Origin: Lachnospiraceae bacterium
GTDB lineage: Bacteria; Bacillota; Clostridia; Lachnospirales; Lachnospiraceae
Direction of reading: 5' to 3'
Length of the DNA: 53,018 bases
NCBI GenBank assembly: GCA_021199235.1
Contig: JAJQIL010000142.1
Location: 1 to 53,018, forward strand
Below are positions 14,866 to 25,533 of this stretch, piece after piece (the first letter of the stretch is position 1; the number at the start of each line of letters is the position of its first letter). Under the pieces are notes generated by a model. The model had not been told where the DNA came from, searched no databases, and was given only the letters and a program-made list of their open reading frames with translations. The position numbers were made by a program, and so were the translations under genes.

Positions 14866-15189
14866 ATGACAATGACAAGAGCAATATTTGACGGAAAGGT
14901 TTACCCGGCTGAACAGATTGTATCTGATGATCTGGAGTATAAGGAAGCATTAAAGGATACTGACCAGATGATGAGGAAACTGGAGAAATTACTGGACAAG
15001 AGTGAATATGGCATGGTGGAAGCAATACTGGACGATCAGGCCATCATGTCAGACTGCCAGAACAGAGAATATTTTAAGTGCGGGCTTGCCATTGGGATGG
15101 CGTTACGAGAGGAAGCTGAGGAGATGCTGCAGCGGCTTTATGGTATAGGAAGTAATTGTGGTAAAACTGCGGAAGAGAATCCGGTTTAG
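14866..15189 (+). CDS. DUF6809 family protein
   Basis: A 107-residue protein starting MTMTRAIFDGKVYPAEQIVS. It has helical segments with charged residues (DQMMRKLEKLLDKSEYGMVE, then FKCGLAIGMALREEAEEMLQ). I recognise the start with GxxYPAEQ, followed by FxxGLxxGxxLxxE, as DUF6809, a small family of clostridial mobile DNA with unknown function. The ATG at 14866 follows AAGGAGGAACGCTATC; 14872 is an in-frame alternative. The next gene, for a secreted protein, starts 44 bp later and may be co-transcribed. Confidence 0.7.
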   Translation: MTMTRAIFDGKVYPAEQIVSDDLEYKEALKDTDQMMRKLEKLLDKSEYGMVEAILDDQAIMSDCQNREYFKCGLAIGMALREEAEEMLQRLYGIGSNCGKTAEENPV

Positions 15190-15233
15190 TAGAAAACAGA
15201 TTCCAAATACGACAGAAACGGAGGGAATGGAGC

Positions 15234-16670
15234 ATGAAGACACATAAGCTGCAAATGGTTTCCCGTATCAGAAAAATCCTGTTTGTCCTGATGTTTGTTG
15301 TTTTGTTCACTGCGGGTTTGAGTACATCTGCCTCTGCCGCATTGTCTTCTGTAAAGGCGGTCACTTCCGGGAAGTCATTTAAGGTCACCGGCTATACAAA
15401 GGTGAAATCCTCAAAGACAGGAGTTGCGAAGGTATCTAAATCTGCGACAAGCCAGTATAAGGTGACCGCCAGAAAAAAGGGGACGGCTACACTGACTTGC
15501 TATAAGAATGGGAAAGCGGTCAAAAAAATATATGTTATCGTGACGACTTCCGGGTCTTTCCAGTATAACACAAGCCAAATTTCCCTGACCGAAGGCAAAT
15601 CAAAGACAGTGAAAGCAACGGTGCAGAGCAAATGCACCGTGAAATACAGCTCGTCAAATAAAAAGGTTGCGAAGGTCAGCAGCAAAGGGAAGATTACCGC
15701 TGTAAAGGCCGGAACCGCAGTGATCCGGGCGAAGGTCTATTATAAAGGAAAAGCAATCAAGACCTTTAAGAAAACGGTAGTAGTGAAAAAGAAATCGACT
15801 GCTGCGACTGTCTCGTCCGGGAATATGTCTTCTGCTGATGGAAATACTTCAGAAAAATCTTCACAGACGGGGACGATGAGCAGTGAGATTCCATCACAGA
15901 GTGAAAGCACGGCAAGTGAAAACGCTTCACAGAACTCCTCGGCATTGCAAGGTGAAACAACACAGACGGGATCGGACTCAGCAACATCAGGAACGACTAC
16001 CACTGGCTTCGTTTATCATTATGATACGGACAGCGTTACTATCAGCGGAGGCAGGACGTATTCCGTTGCCGGATACACCGATTCGGCTGCTGATACCTAT
16101 GATTTTACCATAACCGGTGGGAATAACGCAGAGATTACAAATATTACTGAAGGGAGCTGCTATGATGACCTGAACAGAACCACGGCGAGATATGTAAGAG
16201 TATCCTTTGCAGGAAGGATTGCCGGAAGCTGTAAACTCAATATCTATCGTAATGGAACGATGGAAGAGGTTGTTACGATAACCGTGACATCGACAGATAC
16301 GAATTATTATACCTACCAGACATGGAAGAAAAACCTGCAGGCGGAGCTCTGGACTTCGGACATGACTGCGCTGGAAAAGCTGGTAGCATTTGGAGATTAC
16401 GTATTTTCAAGGTACGATTACACGAGCGGTTCGTCAAACAAATACTGTTATGCGCTCGGATATGGCGGGGACTGCTGGGCATCCTCATATCTGCTTCTTG
16501 ATCTTGCAGCGGATCTGGGGCTGGAATGTGAACCGTATTTTGTGAACGGTTCCACCTATGGACATATGCGGGCCAGAATATGGATCAATGGCGTACAGTA
16601 TGACCTGGAAGCGAGCAACAATACAGCGGAGCCAAGAGGCTGTACAGTAGTTTATCAGTCAGGTTCATAA
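15234..16670 (+). CDS. Secreted BIG2-repeat protein with C-terminal transglutaminase-like domain
   Basis: A 478-residue secreted protein. Residues 1-35 form a signal peptide (basic start, IRKILFVLMFVVLF, then STSASA-A). Two bacterial Ig-like (BIG2) units follow; the second ends in the typical KVAKVSSKGKITAVKAGTAV (about residues 143-162). A Ser/Thr/Gln-rich linker covers about 185-255. The C-terminal region has GYGGDCWASSYLLLDLA (catalytic Cys, about 414), YGHMRARIWI (His) and YDLEAS (acidic residue), which is a transglutaminase-like Cys-His-Asp/Glu triad with a missing or short tail. No sorting signal is seen. It may modify or crosslink surface proteins such as the adjacent adhesin; that is inference. 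Confidence 0.82.
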   Translation: MKTHKLQMVSRIRKILFVLMFVVLFTAGLSTSASAALSSVKAVTSGKSFKVTGYTKVKSSKTGVAKVSKSATSQYKVTARKKGTATLTCYKNGKAVKKIYVIVTTSGSFQYNTSQISLTEGKSKTVKATVQSKCTVKYSSSNKKVAKVSSKGKITAVKAGTAVIRAKVYYKGKAIKTFKKTVVVKKKSTAATVSSGNMSSADGNTSEKSSQTGTMSSEIPSQSESTASENASQNSSALQGETTQTGSDSATSGTTTTGFVYHYDTDSVTISGGRTYSVAGYTDSAADTYDFTITGGNNAEITNITEGSCYDDLNRTTARYVRVSFAGRIAGSCKLNIYRNGTMEEVVTITVTSTDTNYYTYQTWKKNLQAELWTSDMTALEKLVAFGDYVFSRYDYTSGSSNKYCYALGYGGDCWASSYLLLDLAADLGLECEPYFVNGSTYGHMRARIWINGVQYDLEASNNTAEPRGCTVVYQSGS

Positions 16671-16711
16671 AAACAATCATAAAAATTACAAAGATGTATC
16701 GTAACGGATGA

Positions 16712-16741
16712 AAGGATTGTCTCAGGGCAGTCCTTTTTCTT
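16712..16741 (+). terminator. Terminator after the transglutaminase-like gene
   Basis: AGGATTG (16712-16718) pairs with CAGTCCT (16727-16733) with one T-G wobble, followed by TTTTTCTTTT. It separates this gene from the giant adhesin, which therefore probably has its own promoter in 16745-16860. Confidence 0.8.
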
Positions 16742-16870
16742 TTACGCAAATAAAGTATCACATGGAAGAAATCTTTTGGGGAGCGAGGTGATGTTGGTGA
16801 ATATGAGGGGGCCGCCGTTTATAGCGGCGAGGCATGAGTAGAACTTATTTATTTTTCAGGAGGAAAGCGA

Positions 16871-19800
16871 ATGCGAATTAAAAAAATAAAAAAGGCCATC
16901 TCTATGATGATGGCGGTCACGATGACGGCATCCGGAGTGATGTCGTTTTTTCCGTCTTATAGTTATGCGGAAAGTGAAACGGTTGCTGAAACAGAAATGA
17001 CAACAGAAGCTACAACTGAGGCGGGAACGGAAACAGCGGCGACAGAATCAGAAGCTGCTGAAACGGTAACCACAGATACTGAAGCAGCGGAAACGGAAAA
17101 GGAAGCAGTGAAATCCTCTTCGGAAGCAGAGACAGAGGCAACGGATTCAAATAAGGAGGAGACAGAAAACTCTTCTGAAGATCCGGTGGAGTATGAACTG
17201 CTGCTGCCTTATTACGAAGACTGCACTTACACCTATGATACGGGAAAACTGAAAGAAGCGAAAGCAGACGGCAGCCTGGTCCTGTCATATGAAGCTGGAG
17301 AACAGGTAGCGTTTTCGCTGGCTTATCCGGAAGGGGTATCCCTAGACGAGATCCACGTATATGACAGCAGCAACGCCGGATATGACTTTTCCTGGGATGA
17401 TGCAGATCAGAACGTAGCCATATCTTTTACAATGACGGCGGCAGATACACGGTTGGAGCTGGCATTTTCGGAGATAACGGAAGAGAGCGATCTGGAAACC
17501 GAAACTGAGGAAGCTTATAACTTCATTGCTTTTGAGGTGTCTGAAGGCGGACAGATGGTGATCGGCTTTTCGGATGGTACCTCAGAGACGGTAACTTCTG
17601 ATATGCTGAGCGATGACTGGGATTACGAGATTAATTTCCCGGTATCAGAGGAAGTTACAATCTCAGGCACAGCGAACGATGGCTATGTCTTAGACAGCGT
17701 GGTTGTGACAAACGAGAATGGAGAAACAATTGCTACATCGGATGTACTCCCGATTACCGTGGTCGCAAATGCAGATTATAAGATTACCGTCCGCTTGAAT
17801 TTTGTAGCTGCTGATACGGAAGCGGAAGCAACAGAAGAATCGGGAACAGAAGATGAAGCTGAAAATGCGCAGGATGCTTCTGAAACTGAATCCGGCACAG
17901 ACGGTGAAAATTCTGCTGAATCCGAGACAGATACCGAAGCAGATAGCGATTCTAATATCGAGGCGGAAACAGAGACGACAGATACGGATTCCAATATTGA
18001 AGCAGAAACAGATGCGGATACAGAAAGCACTGATGAAGCAGAAGCTGAATCCGGAATCGAGACGGAGCTGGAATCTGAATCTGTTGCAGAAGCGGAGTCA
18101 GAGGCAGATTCTGAAAATGAAAACGAAGAAACGAATAATGATTCAGACGAGGATGACGAATTCACTACAGACAGTATTTATTACCTGTCGGATGATGAAA
18201 TGCTCTCTTATATCCGCCCGGAGATCGGTGAAACGGTTGTCCTGAGCGCACAGTACGTGTATTACGAGGATACGGATTTTGATTATAAATCCTACATCCC
18301 GGAATCGGATACCCTGACGGGTGCAACGGTCACTTGGGAGAGTGGCGAGATCACCTGGACGCCGAGCAGCAATGTCTGCTATTCGATCACCTACAAGGCT
18401 GTCCTGGATGACGATGATTCGTATTACTGGTACATCGAAGTGCCGTTCTATGTGATCAGCTCTGCATCTGTGGCAACAGTGTGGTCGGACAGTTTTGAAG
18501 GCACGATCTATCTGAAAAATGAGCAGTCATCTGACTACAGCGGGATAATCCCGGAAAAGGTCGGTACGGTGCTGGAAGGAGAAGCCCTTACGATAGTTGC
18601 CGGGGAAGGATTTGTCCTGAATGATGTAAACCTTGGCTACGACGCGGACCTGTTCCTGCAGACGGTCTATGACGATGGCGGGTTCGATGCGGATACAGCA
18701 GGCATATACACGGTAGTTTATGAAGTGGTTTCCTATGAGAATCCGGAATACTACTGGTATGTATCCTGCACGGTGACGGTTACGGAAGCTCTTTCCACTG
18801 AGAACGCGGTCACGGTGCATATCGCAAGCGGTGAGCTGGCAGCAACCGTGACAGACCGTGAAGGAATCAACTATTCCGCCACCTATGGAAGCGACTATCT
18901 GGCGGACGGAAACATTGCGAGCATCATGGTATATCCGGCATGGCCGGGGTATGATGATATCGAGCCGGAACTCTCCGTTTATAAGAATGGTGAGATGATC
19001 AACGCAGATGAAGTGATCGTTTCGGCAACGGTGGATGGCAGCAATACCGTTTATACACTTGCGGATGATTTTGAAGCCGGGGAAGACACCTGGGTTTTCT
19101 ATATTGACTTCCCAACCTATACATCTGACGCGATCAAGTCGGATGAACGCCGTACAGAAGACTACGCTGGATACGAAGAACTGGCGGGGGTCTATACGGA
19201 TGTAGACTCAGAGAATGGCAGTACGGATTCCGGGATCATGACGGTAGCAACTACCACAACAAGCAAAACCTGGACTGGCTACAGTTATACGCTTTCAAAC
19301 GCGAGCAGCCGGGTAACGAATTATGGCTGGGTAAGCAACTTCACCGGCTATCGTTACTGGCGTTTTAATTTCTCCAGTGACTTCCTGTCTGACCTGGATG
19401 ATTATCTGGCGGATTATGGGGTGGAGCTTGCCGAGAGCCTTTCCTATGTCACGATCGGGTGCAACCAGCAGGACGGTTCCCATATGGCGTACAGCAGCGC
19501 AAGCTGTATTTCGTCTGTGACTGTGACGACTACGCTGTATAAAAACAGCAGCGGTGATTATTATAAGGTGAAGATTGCGGTATCTACGACTGGTAAATCC
19601 GGCACATCGCAGGGCAATTACCAGAATTATTATGGCAGTACAGAAAAGACCCTCGATACTTCAACAGGCAACCTGAAAATCATTAAAAAGTCAACCTCCA
19701 GTAATTTTGTCAAGGAATTTGTAAATGTGACACTGGATACAAATTTCCAGATTTATACGGACAGCTCCCTGGATTCGGAGTACCTGATCGATACGGTAAA

Positions 19801-22800
19801 AATCCGGGATGATGCAGACGAGGATGAAGAATCTTCCACGAAGCTGACGGAGACGGTGGCCCTGGAAGAAGGAACCTACTGGGTTGTGGAGAGTAAACGT
19901 GCCGCAGGCCATGCATGGGATTCCGATGGAACAAGTACGAATGTATATAAGGTAACGGTCACTGCTGGTGAAACGACTTCGCTGACTGTGACAAACACGG
20001 CCTTCTATTTCAACGGGAACTTCGTTTATAAGACGGATGAAGCAACCGGGGAGCCTCTGGCAGATGCTGTATTCAGAGTAGTAGGCACTTATGACAACGA
20101 AGAGGTAGCGACCTGGTATTTTAAGACAGATGAAAACGGCTATATCTCGTATGATGAAAACCATTACCTGAGTTCCTGGAATGGGAATGACAGTGATGCG
20201 CTTTATAAATACAGCAGCAGCGTGGGCTATGCTCTGCCAAACGCCATGACACTTACTGTTACGGAAGTGGAAGCGCCGGATGGATATCTTTTGTCGGAAA
20301 ATTCCCAATCTATGAAGATAAAAGCGTCCAGTGACAGCGACAGCACTTATCTGAAAGCGGATCTGTCCGATTTTAATACGCCACTGAACTTTACGAACGA
20401 ACGGGACAGCGGATACCTGTATCTTGTAAAAGTATCCGATAATACTTCCGTGACGGAAGGAAATGCCCTGTATTCCGTGAGTAACGCAGTATATGCGGTG
20501 AAGGATACTTCCGGGACAGTTGTTGCGACGCTGACAACCGATGATTCCGGGACATCGAATATGGTGGAACTGGAATCGGGACTCTATACGGTAACGGAGA
20601 CAACCGCTTCGCCGGGCTTTGAAAAAGACACCACGATCTATACGGTGAATATCGAAGCAGGACAGACGACCGTAGTAAACGCTTCCGGAGGCGGAACCGT
20701 GCCGGAGACACCGGTTACGTATACTCTGGACTTACTGGTGGTCAAGGCGAAAGAATACGCTACAGACATGTCGCTTTCGGGCGCACAGTTTGAAGTGAAG
20801 TTTTATGCCGGGGCTTCTGACGCGAGCGGCTCTGTGACAAGGACCTGGGTGCTGCAGAGCGACAGTGACGGCAATGTCATGCTGGATGCGTCGCATCTGG
20901 TATCCGGAGACAGTTTCTATTATGACAGCAGCAATCATGTTGCGCTCCCGCTTGGTTATCTGACCATTGAGGAAATCAAAGCTCCGGAAGGATACCAGGT
21001 TTCTGATGAAATCATCACCTATACAATGACTGCGGATGGCATTTCTCATACTGGAAATACGACGGTAGAAAATGTGCCAAAGGTTGTTGACGAACCGGTC
21101 TGGGGCGGCATTGCGATCACCAAAGCAGACAGTGAGACCACAGATGGAAAGCAGCAGGGCGATGTGGAATCCCTGGAAGGTGCTGTCTATGCCATTATTA
21201 ATAAGAATTCTTATGCAGTATCAGTAAAAGGGGATACGGAGAAAACTTACGCGAGCGGCGAGGAAGTCATACGGATCACGACGAACGCGGACGGATATGC
21301 GGAAACCGGCGCAGTTCTGCAGTATGGCACCTATGAAGTCGTAGAAGTGACAGCACCGACCGGCTACACGGCGGACGGTACGAATACAGATTTTGAGTTT
21401 ACGATTCCAGACGATGGCGGAATTCTGACTTATACGGTATCGAACGAGGTGATCCGGGGCGGCTTTAAAATCCAGAAGTCTGACTCGGAACTGAACGGCA
21501 CTTATGGCACCTCTGGCCTGGATGTTTCAGACGGCGATACGCTTTATATTGGAACACAGGGGGATGCAACCCTGGCAGGTACAACCTTTGTTTTGACAAA
21601 TATGTCTGAAAATGCAGTGGTTGTAGATGGTGTGACCTATCAGCCGGGCGAGACAATCGCAACGTTTGTGACAGATGAAAGCGGCTATATTGAGACAGCG
21701 AGCGATTACCTTCCGTATGGCACGTACAACATCAAGGAGACAGAACCGCCGACAGGCTATACTTCGGAAGGCGTGTACCTGAATACCACCTTCACTATCC
21801 GTGAGGACGGACAGATGGTAGATCTTACGACTAAAGATTCTGCTACACAGAATCGTGTCATCCGGTTTGATATCCAGATCATCAAATTCCGTGACACGTT
21901 ATCTTCAGAGGACGCGACGGATGATGTGGAGCCAATCGAAGGTGTTGTGTTTGGTATTTACCTGGAATCCACCGGAGAACTGGTGATGACGATCACGACA
22001 GACGAGGACGGCGTGGCTACAACTGCTGACCCGGAGAATTATCCATATGGGCGGCTGCCTTACGGAACGTATGTTATTAAGGAGCTGGAGTATCCGGATG
22101 ATGTGACGCCTGTAGAGGATTTTGTAGTGACCGGCATGATTGATGGAAAGACTTATTCCGGCATTTACAAAAACGACAAGCCGATTGAATCCGGCATTAC
22201 CGTGGTAAAAGTAGATGCGGAGACCGGGAACACGATCCCGGTAGCGGGAACAGAGTTCCAGATCCTGGATGCAGATAAGAACGTGATCACGTTCAGCAAC
22301 TATTATCCACACTACGAAGAGATCACGAACTTCGTGACAGACGAGAGCGGTTCTGTTACGCTGCCGTCAAAGCTGGCAAAAGGAACCTATTACATCCGCG
22401 AAATCAATGCCCCGGAGGGTTATGTCCTTTCGGAAGACATCGAGTTTGAAGTAACGGAGTACAATGCATGGCCGGATACGATCACGGTCGAGCTGACGGA
22501 CACACCGGAAAAAGGACAGATTGTCGTGAGCAAATACGATGCGGACACTGGAGAAGCGCTTGCCGGCGCGGTGTTTGCGGTATTTGCGAATGAAGATGTT
22601 GTCACGCCGGATGGTACTACCCGCTACGTGAAGAACCAGTATATTGAGACTTTCACGATTGGTGAGGACGGAATCGGCATGACCAGTGAGCTGTATCTCG
22701 GCAGTTATTATGTGCAGGAAATTCAGGCTCCGGAAGGATATTGCCTGGACGATACACGTATGGAAGTGACGCTGGAATATGCAGACCAGAATACATCGAT

Positions 22801-25432
22801 TGTATATGTGTATCTGGACAGCTACAACAAGCTGACGACCATGAAGATTTATAAGACAGATATTGATGAACTGGCGCTTGAAGGAGTGACGTTCACGGTC
22901 ACGAGAACCGGGGATGTGGAAAGTACCGGAATTGAGAGCGAGAGCGCAGTAGACGGCGGCACGTTTGTTACCGATGCAGATGGCCTGATCACTGCGAAAT
23001 ATCTGGTTTCCGGAATCTATGAGATCAGGGAGACTGAAACACTGACCGGCTACGTGCTGGATGAAACGCCGCGCTACGTGACCGTAGACACGAACGGATT
23101 TATTTATGAATCTGACGAATCAGGGAACAACCTGAATGAAGACGGCGCGAAGTCTGACACAGTAAGCCTTTCCTGGGTGAACGATTACACGAAGTGGGAC
23201 TTCTCGAAGGTGGATGTGACTGGAGAAAATGAAGTTCCTGGCGCAACGCTGCAGGTGGTTGATTCAGAAGGGACTGTTGTGGAGGAATGGGTATCCACGG
23301 AAGAAGTACACCGGATCAATAAGCTTCCTGCAGGGGAGTATACGCTTGTAGAGACACTTGTTCCGGAAGGCTATGTCACAGCTTCTACAGTATCGTTTAC
23401 CGTGACGGAGACAGGGGAAGTGCAGACTGCCCAGATGATAGATAAGCAGGTATTTGCCCATAAGGTTGACGTGACCGGCGAGAACGAGATACCGGGAGCG
23501 AGCATGGCGGTGACGGACTCCGAAGGCAGCATCGTTGATGAATGGATTTCCACAGAGGAGGCACACGCGATCAGCGGGCTCAAAGTCGGCGAGACTTATA
23601 CCCTGACGGAAGTTGCCGCACCGGATGGCTATGTGAAAGCGTCCAGTATTGAGTTTACAGTGACTGACGACGGAGCCAACCAGGATGTGACCATGGTGGA
23701 TAAGCAGGTCTTTGTGAGCAAAACGACGATCACCGGCGAAGAGGAACTGCCGGGCGCAACCCTGACAGTAACCGGTTCAGAAGGAAATGTTGTGGACACC
23801 TGGGTATCAACGAATGAGCAGCACGCAGTGAGCGGACTGGAAGTTGGTCAGACCTACACACTGACTGAGGAGACCGCGCCAGATGGATATGTGGTAGCAA
23901 CGGATATCGTGTTTACGGTGGAAGATGACGGCACAATCCAGACGGTTACAATGGTGGATAAGCAGCTCTTTGTTGTAAAAGTAGACAGCTATGTGACCGA
24001 GCTTGCAGGAGCCGAGCTGGAAGTGCGTGACACAGATGGAAATGTGGTAGATGCATGGACATCCGATGGCACCGCCCATGCAGTGAGCGGCCTTGTGACA
24101 GGGCAGACCTATGCGCTGGTCGAGACAAAAGCTCCGGAAGGCTACGCGATCGCATCCGAAACAACGTTTACCGTATCAGAAGATGCTGAGAGTGACACCA
24201 TCAGCCTGATCAATAAGCAGGTACTCGTCCATAAAGTGGATGTGACCGGAGAAAACGAGGTTCCAGGAGCGAGCATGACGGTAACTGACTCCGAGGGCAA
24301 CATTGTGGACGAATGGACTTCCACGGAGGAAGCACACGCGATCAACAACATCCGGGTAGGCGAAACATACACGCTGACAGAGATTGCCGCGCCGGATGGT
24401 TATGTGAAAGCTTCGAGCATCACCTTTACAGTAACCGATGATGGGACAGACCAGGAGCTTTCTATGGTTGATAAGCAGGTGTATGTGAGCAAAAAGTCCG
24501 TCACCGGCGAGGAAGAACTGGAAGGAGCAACCCTGACGGTAACCGATTCGGAAGGAAATGTTGTGGATACTTGGGTATCAACAAGCGAAGCACATCCGGT
24601 GAGCGGCCTGACTGTGGGCGAAACTTATACCCTTACGGAGGAAATCGCCCCTGCCGGATATGCGAAAGCATCCAGCATCGAGTTTACGGTAGAGGATGAT
24701 TATTCTATCCAGACTATAACCATGTATGACGAACTGATTGAGTTTACGATCAGCAAAAAAGACATCACGGACGAGGAAGAACTGCCGGGAGCACAGCTTG
24801 TTATCACGGATTCCGAGGGGAATGTTGTAGATGAATGGACATCGACGGATGAACCACACATGATCAATATCGCGGCAGGAACTTATACCCTGACAGAGAC
24901 GACCGCCCCGGATGGCTATGCGACAGCCGAGAGCATTGAGTTTACGATTGATGATACACAGGTACAGCAGACCCTGACCATGTATGATGCCCCGATTACG
25001 GTGGAAATCAGCAAGAAGGACATCACCAATGATGAAGAACTGCCAGGCGCGCATCTGATCGTAAAAGATGAAGACGGCAATACGGTTGACGAGTGGACTT
25101 CTACAGATGAGGTCCATATAATCACCAATCTTACGGTTGGAACCTATACCCTGACAGAGATCACTGCGCCGGATGGATATGAAGTCGCAGAGACGATCAC
25201 GTTTGAGGTGACGGATACGGCGGAGGTTCAGCATGTCACGATGTATGATTCCCCGAAAGAAGAAACCGTAGATCTGACCGGAAAGAATACGACGAGCAGC
25301 AGCTCGGGAACAGTGACAGCTTCTTCAGTGAAGACCGGTGATATGTTCCGTTATCTGCCGGCACTTCTGGCGATGGCTGCAGGAGCGGCACTGCTTGTGG
25401 TGCTTGCGATGAAAAGAAGGAAGAGAGCCTGA
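16871..25432 (+). CDS. Giant SpaA/Cna-B repeat surface adhesin with sorting signal
   Basis: A 2853-residue cell-wall protein. Residues 1-34 are a signal peptide. Residues 35-100 and about 315-430 are Glu/Thr/Ser-rich linkers. Two beta-rich regions lie between and after them (to about 830). From about 930 to 2110 come about eight variable SpaA/Cna-B-like domains with the E-x-x-APxGY signature (IKAPEGY, TAPTGY, INAPEGY, IQAPEGY), and from 2110 to 2793 eight near-tandem 84-87-residue repeats. The end is SSVKTGD, a hydrophobic segment (YLPALLAMAAGAALLVVLAM) and KRRKRA. SVKTG resembles the (S/P)PxTG signal of clostridial class B sortases. Domains of this type form Lys-Asn isopeptide bonds. Attachment to host or other bacteria is inferred. 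Confidence 0.93.
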   Translation: MRIKKIKKAISMMMAVTMTASGVMSFFPSYSYAESETVAETEMTTEATTEAGTETAATESEAAETVTTDTEAAETEKEAVKSSSEAETEATDSNKEETENSSEDPVEYELLLPYYEDCTYTYDTGKLKEAKADGSLVLSYEAGEQVAFSLAYPEGVSLDEIHVYDSSNAGYDFSWDDADQNVAISFTMTAADTRLELAFSEITEESDLETETEEAYNFIAFEVSEGGQMVIGFSDGTSETVTSDMLSDDWDYEINFPVSEEVTISGTANDGYVLDSVVVTNENGETIATSDVLPITVVANADYKITVRLNFVAADTEAEATEESGTEDEAENAQDASETESGTDGENSAESETDTEADSDSNIEAETETTDTDSNIEAETDADTESTDEAEAESGIETELESESVAEAESEADSENENEETNNDSDEDDEFTTDSIYYLSDDEMLSYIRPEIGETVVLSAQYVYYEDTDFDYKSYIPESDTLTGATVTWESGEITWTPSSNVCYSITYKAVLDDDDSYYWYIEVPFYVISSASVATVWSDSFEGTIYLKNEQSSDYSGIIPEKVGTVLEGEALTIVAGEGFVLNDVNLGYDADLFLQTVYDDGGFDADTAGIYTVVYEVVSYENPEYYWYVSCTVTVTEALSTENAVTVHIASGELAATVTDREGINYSATYGSDYLADGNIASIMVYPAWPGYDDIEPELSVYKNGEMINADEVIVSATVDGSNTVYTLADDFEAGEDTWVFYIDFPTYTSDAIKSDERRTEDYAGYEELAGVYTDVDSENGSTDSGIMTVATTTTSKTWTGYSYTLSNASSRVTNYGWVSNFTGYRYWRFNFSSDFLSDLDDYLADYGVELAESLSYVTIGCNQQDGSHMAYSSASCISSVTVTTTLYKNSSGDYYKVKIAVSTTGKSGTSQGNYQNYYGSTEKTLDTSTGNLKIIKKSTSSNFVKEFVNVTLDTNFQIYTDSSLDSEYLIDTVKIRDDADEDEESSTKLTETVALEEGTYWVVESKRAAGHAWDSDGTSTNVYKVTVTAGETTSLTVTNTAFYFNGNFVYKTDEATGEPLADAVFRVVGTYDNEEVATWYFKTDENGYISYDENHYLSSWNGNDSDALYKYSSSVGYALPNAMTLTVTEVEAPDGYLLSENSQSMKIKASSDSDSTYLKADLSDFNTPLNFTNERDSGYLYLVKVSDNTSVTEGNALYSVSNAVYAVKDTSGTVVATLTTDDSGTSNMVELESGLYTVTETTASPGFEKDTTIYTVNIEAGQTTVVNASGGGTVPETPVTYTLDLLVVKAKEYATDMSLSGAQFEVKFYAGASDASGSVTRTWVLQSDSDGNVMLDASHLVSGDSFYYDSSNHVALPLGYLTIEEIKAPEGYQVSDEIITYTMTADGISHTGNTTVENVPKVVDEPVWGGIAITKADSETTDGKQQGDVESLEGAVYAIINKNSYAVSVKGDTEKTYASGEEVIRITTNADGYAETGAVLQYGTYEVVEVTAPTGYTADGTNTDFEFTIPDDGGILTYTVSNEVIRGGFKIQKSDSELNGTYGTSGLDVSDGDTLYIGTQGDATLAGTTFVLTNMSENAVVVDGVTYQPGETIATFVTDESGYIETASDYLPYGTYNIKETEPPTGYTSEGVYLNTTFTIREDGQMVDLTTKDSATQNRVIRFDIQIIKFRDTLSSEDATDDVEPIEGVVFGIYLESTGELVMTITTDEDGVATTADPENYPYGRLPYGTYVIKELEYPDDVTPVEDFVVTGMIDGKTYSGIYKNDKPIESGITVVKVDAETGNTIPVAGTEFQILDADKNVITFSNYYPHYEEITNFVTDESGSVTLPSKLAKGTYYIREINAPEGYVLSEDIEFEVTEYNAWPDTITVELTDTPEKGQIVVSKYDADTGEALAGAVFAVFANEDVVTPDGTTRYVKNQYIETFTIGEDGIGMTSELYLGSYYVQEIQAPEGYCLDDTRMEVTLEYADQNTSIVYVYLDSYNKLTTMKIYKTDIDELALEGVTFTVTRTGDVESTGIESESAVDGGTFVTDADGLITAKYLVSGIYEIRETETLTGYVLDETPRYVTVDTNGFIYESDESGNNLNEDGAKSDTVSLSWVNDYTKWDFSKVDVTGENEVPGATLQVVDSEGTVVEEWVSTEEVHRINKLPAGEYTLVETLVPEGYVTASTVSFTVTETGEVQTAQMIDKQVFAHKVDVTGENEIPGASMAVTDSEGSIVDEWISTEEAHAISGLKVGETYTLTEVAAPDGYVKASSIEFTVTDDGANQDVTMVDKQVFVSKTTITGEEELPGATLTVTGSEGNVVDTWVSTNEQHAVSGLEVGQTYTLTEETAPDGYVVATDIVFTVEDDGTIQTVTMVDKQLFVVKVDSYVTELAGAELEVRDTDGNVVDAWTSDGTAHAVSGLVTGQTYALVETKAPEGYAIASETTFTVSEDAESDTISLINKQVLVHKVDVTGENEVPGASMTVTDSEGNIVDEWTSTEEAHAINNIRVGETYTLTEIAAPDGYVKASSITFTVTDDGTDQELSMVDKQVYVSKKSVTGEEELEGATLTVTDSEGNVVDTWVSTSEAHPVSGLTVGETYTLTEEIAPAGYAKASSIEFTVEDDYSIQTITMYDELIEFTISKKDITDEEELPGAQLVITDSEGNVVDEWTSTDEPHMINIAAGTYTLTETTAPDGYATAESIEFTIDDTQVQQTLTMYDAPITVEISKKDITNDEELPGAHLIVKDEDGNTVDEWTSTDEVHIITNLTVGTYTLTEITAPDGYEVAETITFEVTDTAEVQHVTMYDSPKEETVDLTGKNTTSSSSGTVTASSVKTGDMFRYLPALLAMAAGAALLVVLAMKRRKRA
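23207..25260 (+). repeat. Eight tandem SpaA-like repeats in the adhesin gene
   Basis: Units begin near 23207, 23460, 23716, 23980, 24232, 24490, 24755 and 25015, a step of 252-265 bp. Each starts K-x-(T/V)-TGE-x-E-x-PGA and ends YTLTE-x-(T/A)APDGY followed by FTV-x-D. The fourth unit is the most divergent (KVDSYVTELAGAEL). Units 1, 2 and 5 share VDVTGENE. Such arrays commonly vary in number between strains by recombination. Confidence 0.88.
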
Positions 25433-25480
25433 GAAAGGTTTGAAAAACAGACAGTTATTGTAATACGTGAATGAAACAAC

Positions 25481-25509
25481 GGGCAGGGAGAGAATGACCC
25501 TCCCTGCCC
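25481..25509 (+). terminator. Strong GC-rich hairpin between adhesin and the transfer operon
   Basis: GGGCAGGGAG (25481-25490) and CTCCCTGCCC (25500-25509) are perfect 10-bp complements around a 9-nt loop. There is no T-run directly after it, and a T-run (ATTTTTATT) occurs only 16 bp later, so termination is less certain than a structural or RNA-processing role ahead of the Maff2 gene. Confidence 0.6.
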
Positions 25510-25533
25510 GCCTGGAATGAGGGGATTTTTATT

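Noticed and set aside
17776-18165. Ser-rich minus-strand open frame inside the adhesin gene
   Set aside because: It is the complement of the Glu/Thr/Ser repeat tract and has no start signal or independent features.
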